DNA of 9,494 nucleotides. It comes from Spirochaetota bacterium (GTDB taxonomy: Bacteria; Spirochaetota; Spirochaetia; Treponematales; UBA12059). Positions 6,434 to 9,494 of the stretch are shown in pieces (the stretch's first letter is position 1; each line of letters begins with the position of its first letter). The position numbers and the translations under genes were made by a program. The notes under the pieces are model-generated. The model ran no database searches, was not told where the DNA came from, and was given only the letters and a program-made list of their open reading frames with translations. The stretch is taken from the NCBI GenBank assembly GCA_029565815.1, contig JAKQNL010000016.1, positions 1 to 9,494 on the forward strand. The letters are read 5' to 3'.

Positions 6434-7909
6434 ATGGATACCGGTTCCAAGCTGGCAATACTGGCAGATTCGGCAAAGTACGATGCGTCGTGCTCCACCT
6501 CGGGCAGCGCTCGGGAAACGCAAAAAGGCGGCATGGGCAACTGTGCCGCAAGCGGTATATGCCACTCCTGGTCGGCAGACGGTCGCTGCGTATCCATCCT
6601 CAAGGTGCTGTTGTCCAACGCATGCGCGTGGAATTGCGCATACTGCGTGAACCGCCGTTCCAACGATTGTCCGCGCGCAAGCATGGATCCGGAAGAACTG
6701 GTGCGGCTCATCATGGATTTTTACCGGCGTAACTATATCGAGGGAGCATTCCTGTCTTCTGCCGTGCTTGGGGGGCCGGACGCTACCATGGAACGCATGA
6801 TAGCGGTGGCAAAAACGCTGCGCGTGCGCGAACGCTTTAACGGCTACCTGCACCTTAAAGTTATTCCGGGTGCAAGCGAAGAGCTGGTACAGGAAGCGGC
6901 CCGGTGGGCAGACCGGGTTTCCGTTAATATAGAATTACCTAGTTCGGCTAGCCTGGCTACCCTAGCCCCAGACAAAAACCCTGCAGCCATCTTTAAGCCC
7001 ATGCGCGTGCTTGCGCGGGCAAGCGGTTTTGAGCCACGGCGCATAGTGCACGCGAGCCAGCACAGCATGGCTATCGGGCGCAGCGAGAATACCCATCCCC
7101 CTGCTGCCACGCAAAAAACAGAAACAATGCCCGCGCCTGCGCAAGCACAGCCAGGAGCTCCTCCTGTCGGACCGCAGCAAGTGGACAAAGCGTTGGCATC
7201 ATACCAAGAGCCTGTATCCGTTCACGAAGCCAGAAAAAGCCGGGCACGCGATCCAAAAGCGGCAATCCTACCGGCCGGCCAAACCACGCAAATGGTTATA
7301 GGCGCATCACCCGATACCGACCTGGACATTCTAAGCCTTGCGGAAAACCTGTACCTAGCCTATGACGTTAGGCGCGTCTACTACTCTGCATTCATTCCTA
7401 CCGGGACCGATCCATTACTCCCGGCACTGTCAGGGCCGCCCCTTGTACGGGAACACCGTTTGTACCAAGCGGACTGGCTGTTCAGGTTTTACGGCTACCG
7501 GGCAGACGAGATACTGGATCCTTTGTCGCCATCGCTGGATGCGGACCTGGATCCAAAATGCGCCTGGGCCCTGCGCCATTTGGGCTACTTTCCGGTCGAT
7601 GTAAACCGCGCGGATTACCTGGAGCTGTTACGGGTGCCCGGCATTGGGCCTATCAGCGCCCGGCGTATTCTGCAAGCCAGAAAATCCGCCTTGCTGCGCA
7701 CAGAACAACTGGGAAAACTAGGCGTGGTCATGAAGCGCGCCCGCTGGTTCCTGTGCTGTTCCGGTTCCAGCCCGAACATAGACGGATACCGCTGGGCAAG
7801 CCGCCCGGACAATCCCGATGCCCTGCGCGCAATCCTTGCCGATAGCGCCCCAGATAGTCTTTCTCCCTTACAAAAGCAGTTTGCTTGGGATGAAACAAGC
7901 CATGCATAA
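6434..7909 (+). CDS. Putative DNA modification/repair radical SAM protein (TIGR03916-like)
   Basis: This 491-residue protein has the radical SAM cluster motif CAWNCAYC (C64, C68, C71), which should bind a 4Fe-4S cluster and S-adenosylmethionine. The surrounding family signature is clear: LAILADSAKYDASC near 7-20, GICHSWSADGRCVSILK near 41-57, VNRRSNDCPRA, and FYRRNYIEGAFLSSAVL near 97-112. Later blocks are LPAGQTTQMVIGASPDTD near 279-296 and RRVYYSAFIP near 313-322. A helix-hairpin-helix DNA-binding motif at about 396-417 (LELLRVPGIGPISARRIL) precedes LGVVMKRARWFLCC near 429-442. Family members are usually about 420 residues. The excess lies mainly in an Ala/Pro/Gln-rich stretch near 208-265. 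The start ATG 6434 has AGGGG seven bases upstream and matches the family N-terminus. The gene overlaps the DUF4130 gene, its usual partner. Substrate and reaction are unknown. Confidence 0.9.
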   Translation: MDTGSKLAILADSAKYDASCSTSGSARETQKGGMGNCAASGICHSWSADGRCVSILKVLLSNACAWNCAYCVNRRSNDCPRASMDPEELVRLIMDFYRRNYIEGAFLSSAVLGGPDATMERMIAVAKTLRVRERFNGYLHLKVIPGASEELVQEAARWADRVSVNIELPSSASLATLAPDKNPAAIFKPMRVLARASGFEPRRIVHASQHSMAIGRSENTHPPAATQKTETMPAPAQAQPGAPPVGPQQVDKALASYQEPVSVHEARKSRARDPKAAILPAGQTTQMVIGASPDTDLDILSLAENLYLAYDVRRVYYSAFIPTGTDPLLPALSGPPLVREHRLYQADWLFRFYGYRADEILDPLSPSLDADLDPKCAWALRHLGYFPVDVNRADYLELLRVPGIGPISARRILQARKSALLRTEQLGKLGVVMKRARWFLCCSGSSPNIDGYRWASRPDNPDALRAILADSAPDSLSPLQKQFAWDETSHA

Positions 7910-8696
7910 ACCTAGGGGCACGGCATCAGAAACGGGCCAGTGGCAACAGGTAATCCGGCACGACGGCAGTTTCCCCGGTTTTTTGTGCGCTGTAGGCGAT
8001 GCGCTCAACCATACAAAGGCCTACAAAAATCCGGTTCGCGTGCGTGGTCCACACAGCCTGCCGGAATTGTTTGACCAGGCAATCTACGCTGCACGGGACG
8101 ATGACAGGGCCTGGGCTGTTCTATCCAGGCTGCAATCTCGCCTTGGCGTAGAGTTTTGCACTCATCTACTGGAAGCATTTTGTTCCACACAGGATGGGGC
8201 CGATGAAGCTGCAGCAGCTACATGCATACGCGGATGGGCACAAGGGCCGCAAGCCCTAAACAATCTGACCGATACGGATATCGCGCTCTTTAATGCAGCC
8301 GCCCATACCAGTAGAGCCCAAGCCCACCTGTACCTGGGCATCGTGCGCTTCTCCGAACTGTCCGACGGCAGCTTTTACGCGCCCATCAGTCCCGACTGCG
8401 ATGTACTACCCCTCATAGCGGAACACTTTGCCGCCCGATTCCCATCCATGAACTGGATAATCCACGATACCGGCCGGCAAACAGCAGTGTTGCACCACAG
8501 TGGCTCCCCATGGGTTGTGGCCGACGGATTTCGCATAGACCACGAGCTTGGCTTTTCGCAGGCCGAACACGAGCTACGCCTCGTATGGAAACGCTATCAC
8601 CATGCGGTGGCTATCGAACAGCGGAACAATCCAAAGCTCCAGCAATCAAAACTGCCATTCATATACCGCTCCTGTATGACCGAGTTTCAAACCTAG
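7902..8696 (+). CDS. DUF4130 / TIGR03915-family putative DNA metabolism protein
   Basis: From ATG 7902 this is a 264-residue soluble protein. Family features, numbered from that start, are DGSFPGFLCAVGDA near 21-34, RFSELSDGSFYAPISPDCDVLPLIAEHFAARF at about 149-180 (the best conserved region), IIHDTGR at 186-192, and VWKRYHHAVAIEQRNNPKLQQ near 228-248 followed by LPFIYRSCMTEF at 251-262. No uracil-DNA glycosylase domain is fused to it, although fusions of that kind are known for relatives. The start is uncertain. ATG 7902 overlaps the radical SAM stop by eight bases and has a weak GGGA eleven bases upstream. ATG 7890 (268 residues) has none. The family N-terminus usually begins just before the DGSF motif, which argues against the much longer open frame reaching back to 7818. 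Coupled translation with the radical SAM gene implies a shared job. Function is unproven. Confidence 0.85.
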   Translation: MHKPRGTASETGQWQQVIRHDGSFPGFLCAVGDALNHTKAYKNPVRVRGPHSLPELFDQAIYAARDDDRAWAVLSRLQSRLGVEFCTHLLEAFCSTQDGADEAAAATCIRGWAQGPQALNNLTDTDIALFNAAAHTSRAQAHLYLGIVRFSELSDGSFYAPISPDCDVLPLIAEHFAARFPSMNWIIHDTGRQTAVLHHSGSPWVVADGFRIDHELGFSQAEHELRLVWKRYHHAVAIEQRNNPKLQQSKLPFIYRSCMTEFQT

Positions 8697-8734
8697 CATA
8701 TTCTGGAAATTGTCCCAAGGCACTGTCCTTTTGC

Positions 8735-8766
8735 CGCGCTTTTTATATACTCTTTAAGAAGGCGCG
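8735..8766 (+). repeat. Imperfect inverted repeat over the -10 region upstream of the YbjN-like gene
   Basis: The left arm CGCGCTTTTTA (8735-8745) pairs with the right arm at 8755-8766 (TAAGAAGGCGCG), with one bulged G (8761), one T-G mismatch or wobble and a nine-base centre (8746-8754). It surrounds the likely -10 box. No T-run follows it, so it is not a standard terminator. It may be an operator, or chance. Confidence 0.35.
8746..8751 (+). promoter_or_regulatory. Likely -10 box of the YbjN-like / Clp operon
   Basis: TATACT matches five of six consensus bases and lies in the 102-base gap between the DUF4130 and YbjN-like genes. The best -35 at 17 bases is CTGTCC (8723-8728), which is weak, so an activator or another sigma factor may be used. 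The predicted start near 8758 gives a leader of about 40 bases that includes the strong GGAGGA site. Confidence 0.4.
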
Positions 8767-8786
8767 CTAGCCCCATCCATACGCAC

Positions 8787-8792
8787 GGAGGA
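8787..8792 (+). promoter_or_regulatory. Ribosome binding site of the YbjN-like gene
   Basis: GGAGGA lies six bases before ATG 8799. It selects this ATG over the out-of-frame ATG at 8794 (too close) and the in-frame ATG at 8805 (spacing of twelve). Confidence 0.75.
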
Positions 8793-8798
8793 CATGCA

Positions 8799-9371
8799 AT
8801 GGCCATGCAGCTTTCACAGCTGAAAGATTATCTCTTTAGCATGGGACTCCGCTTTACCATGCGGGATAACGACATACAAACCAGCTTCGAGACAAAAAAG
8901 TTCATCAATCCGGATCTTGAGCAGAACATCACCATAGTCATAAGTCTTGACGAAAACGGGGAATACCTGCGCATGGTAGCCCAAAACCTGTACCGGTTTC
9001 CTGCGGACATGACCGAAGCCCGTGCCGTGTTCAACGCAATCATGTCCGTAAGCTGGAATGACAACTTTGTAAGCTACAATTACGACGATCTTGTGGGCGA
9101 AGTCCAGGCAAAGATGGGCTTTCCGCTGGAAGACGGCATGCTTACCAAATTGCAGTTTCAACGCGCTATCAACGATATGGTACAGACCATCGACGATAAT
9201 GCTCCGTTCATTATGGGATCCACGGTAGAGCTTATGAACTACCAGTTAACCATGCTGAACAGCAAAGACAGTCAGGAACCGGGCCAGGACTTTGACAGCT
9301 TTTACCAGAAGGCCGGCGTCGCAAAGCCGAACAGCCCGCCGCACAGGTCTAATCTCAGGCTGGAGGAATAA
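8799..9371 (+). CDS. YbjN-domain (type III secretion chaperone-like fold) protein
   Basis: This 190-residue acidic, soluble protein has no signal peptide or membrane helix. The pattern over residues 5-145 fits the YbjN family: an N-terminal helix (LSQLKDYLFSMGLRF), alternating strands (DNDIQTSFETK, ITIVISLDENGEYLRMVAQNLYRF), a helix with AVFNAIMSVSWNDNF near 76-90, then YNYDDLVGEVQAKMGFPLEDGMLTKLQFQRAINDMVQTIDDNAPFI at about 93-138. The tail from about 155 is polar and probably disordered. YbjN-like proteins share a fold with type III secretion chaperones and are thought to bind protein partners, but the role of this one is unknown. It is two bases upstream of the Clp-like gene, so an adaptor or regulatory role toward that ATPase is an inference from position only. 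I place it by pattern recall and could be wrong about the exact family. Confidence 0.65.
   Translation: MAMQLSQLKDYLFSMGLRFTMRDNDIQTSFETKKFINPDLEQNITIVISLDENGEYLRMVAQNLYRFPADMTEARAVFNAIMSVSWNDNFVSYNYDDLVGEVQAKMGFPLEDGMLTKLQFQRAINDMVQTIDDNAPFIMGSTVELMNYQLTMLNSKDSQEPGQDFDSFYQKAGVAKPNSPPHRSNLRLEE
9362..9367 (+). promoter_or_regulatory. Ribosome binding site of the Clp-like gene inside the YbjN-like gene
   Basis: GGAGGA occupies the last codons of the YbjN-like gene and lies six bases before GTG 9374. The site fixes the GTG start and implies translational coupling of the two genes. Confidence 0.75.
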
Positions 9372-9373
9372 GC

Positions 9374-9494
9374 GTGTCCCGATACGACCGATACTCGGAA
9401 GGTGCAGTCAGCATACTCATGACCACCCAGGACATGGCCCTACGGCATGGTCGAACCACTACCGATGTACCGGATCTTGCCCAAGCCCTGGTGC
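9374..9494 (+). CDS. Start of a Clp-family protein (Clp N-terminal repeat), cut by window edge
   Basis: Forty codons are visible from GTG 9374 to the right edge. They begin MSRYDRYSEGAVSILMTTQD and continue with an ALRHGRTTTDVPDLAQALV segment. This fits the first half of a Clp N-terminal repeat as found in ClpA, ClpB and ClpC: an aromatic near the start, a helix with A..IL...Q..A, a His-Gly turn, then a D..DL..AL helix. These domains bind substrates or adaptors for a hexameric unfoldase. The ATPase modules would lie beyond the window, so I cannot tell ClpA, ClpB and ClpC apart, nor exclude a stand-alone Clp-N protein. The start is supported by GGAGGA six bases upstream. The gene lies two bases after the YbjN-like gene and is almost certainly in its operon. 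Confidence 0.7.
   Translation, partial: MSRYDRYSEGAVSILMTTQDMALRHGRTTTDVPDLAQALV

Noticed and set aside
6416..6853. Minus-strand 145-codon open frame opposite the radical SAM gene
   Set aside because: It is a shadow of the radical SAM coding frame, with no recognisable domain and no ribosome site.
7818..7901. Longer N-terminus of the DUF4130 protein from ATG 7818
   Set aside because: It would overlap the radical SAM gene by about 90 bases, has no family similarity, and lacks a ribosome site. The family begins near the DGSF motif.
8719..8734. Sigma54-type promoter (GGCAC ... TTGC) before the YbjN-like gene
   Set aside because: The GG and GC doublets are 12 bases apart instead of the required 10.
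8716..8735. Intrinsic terminator after the DUF4130 gene (AAGG ... CCTTTT)
   Set aside because: The four-pair stem with a weak, short T-run is too poor to call.

Overview
The window (9,494 bases) is an ordinary-looking, gene-dense bacterial chromosomal segment. I see no rRNA, tRNA, mobile element, integrase, CRISPR array or phage gene. Codon use looks even from end to end, with frequent ATA for isoleucine and a GC content slightly above half by eye. The mix of a FapA/DUF342 protein, a DUF4139 protein, adenine deaminase and the TIGR03916/TIGR03915 DNA-repair pair would suit an anaerobic or host-associated bacterium. A moderate-GC, Treponema-like spirochaete is my leading guess and a Firmicute the alternative. 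This is weak taxonomy from gene content alone.

Layout: (1) positions 1-1172, minus strand, hold a purine permease of the NCS2/AzgA-PbuG type, cut by the left edge. (2) Divergent from it is adenine deaminase, best started at 1306. The two form a purine-salvage module: import of adenine or hypoxanthine, and adenine to hypoxanthine plus ammonia. About 130 bases between them carry two back-to-back sigma70-type promoters. (3) 3111-4769 encodes a FapA-like protein with a beta-helix and a coiled coil, and 4779-6353 a DUF4140/DUF4139 (MuiA-like) protein. They are nine bases apart and form an operon. (4) 6434-7909 and 7902-8696 overlap by eight bases. They encode a radical SAM protein with a helix-hairpin-helix and its usual partner, a DUF4130/TIGR03915 protein. 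This is a recurrent gene pair with a presumed DNA repair or modification role whose chemistry I do not know to be established. (5) 8799-9371 encodes a YbjN-like protein. Two bases after it, at GTG 9374, starts a protein with a Clp N-terminal repeat, cut by the right edge.

All genes except the permease are on the plus strand. The most interesting item biologically is the radical SAM/DUF4130 pair, here with an unusual Ala/Pro/Gln-rich insert in the radical SAM protein. At the sequence level, the most informative items are the deaminase start set by its promoter, a possible leaderless transcript for the FapA-like gene, and the YbjN-Clp coupling. Nothing I see proves a wholly new system.
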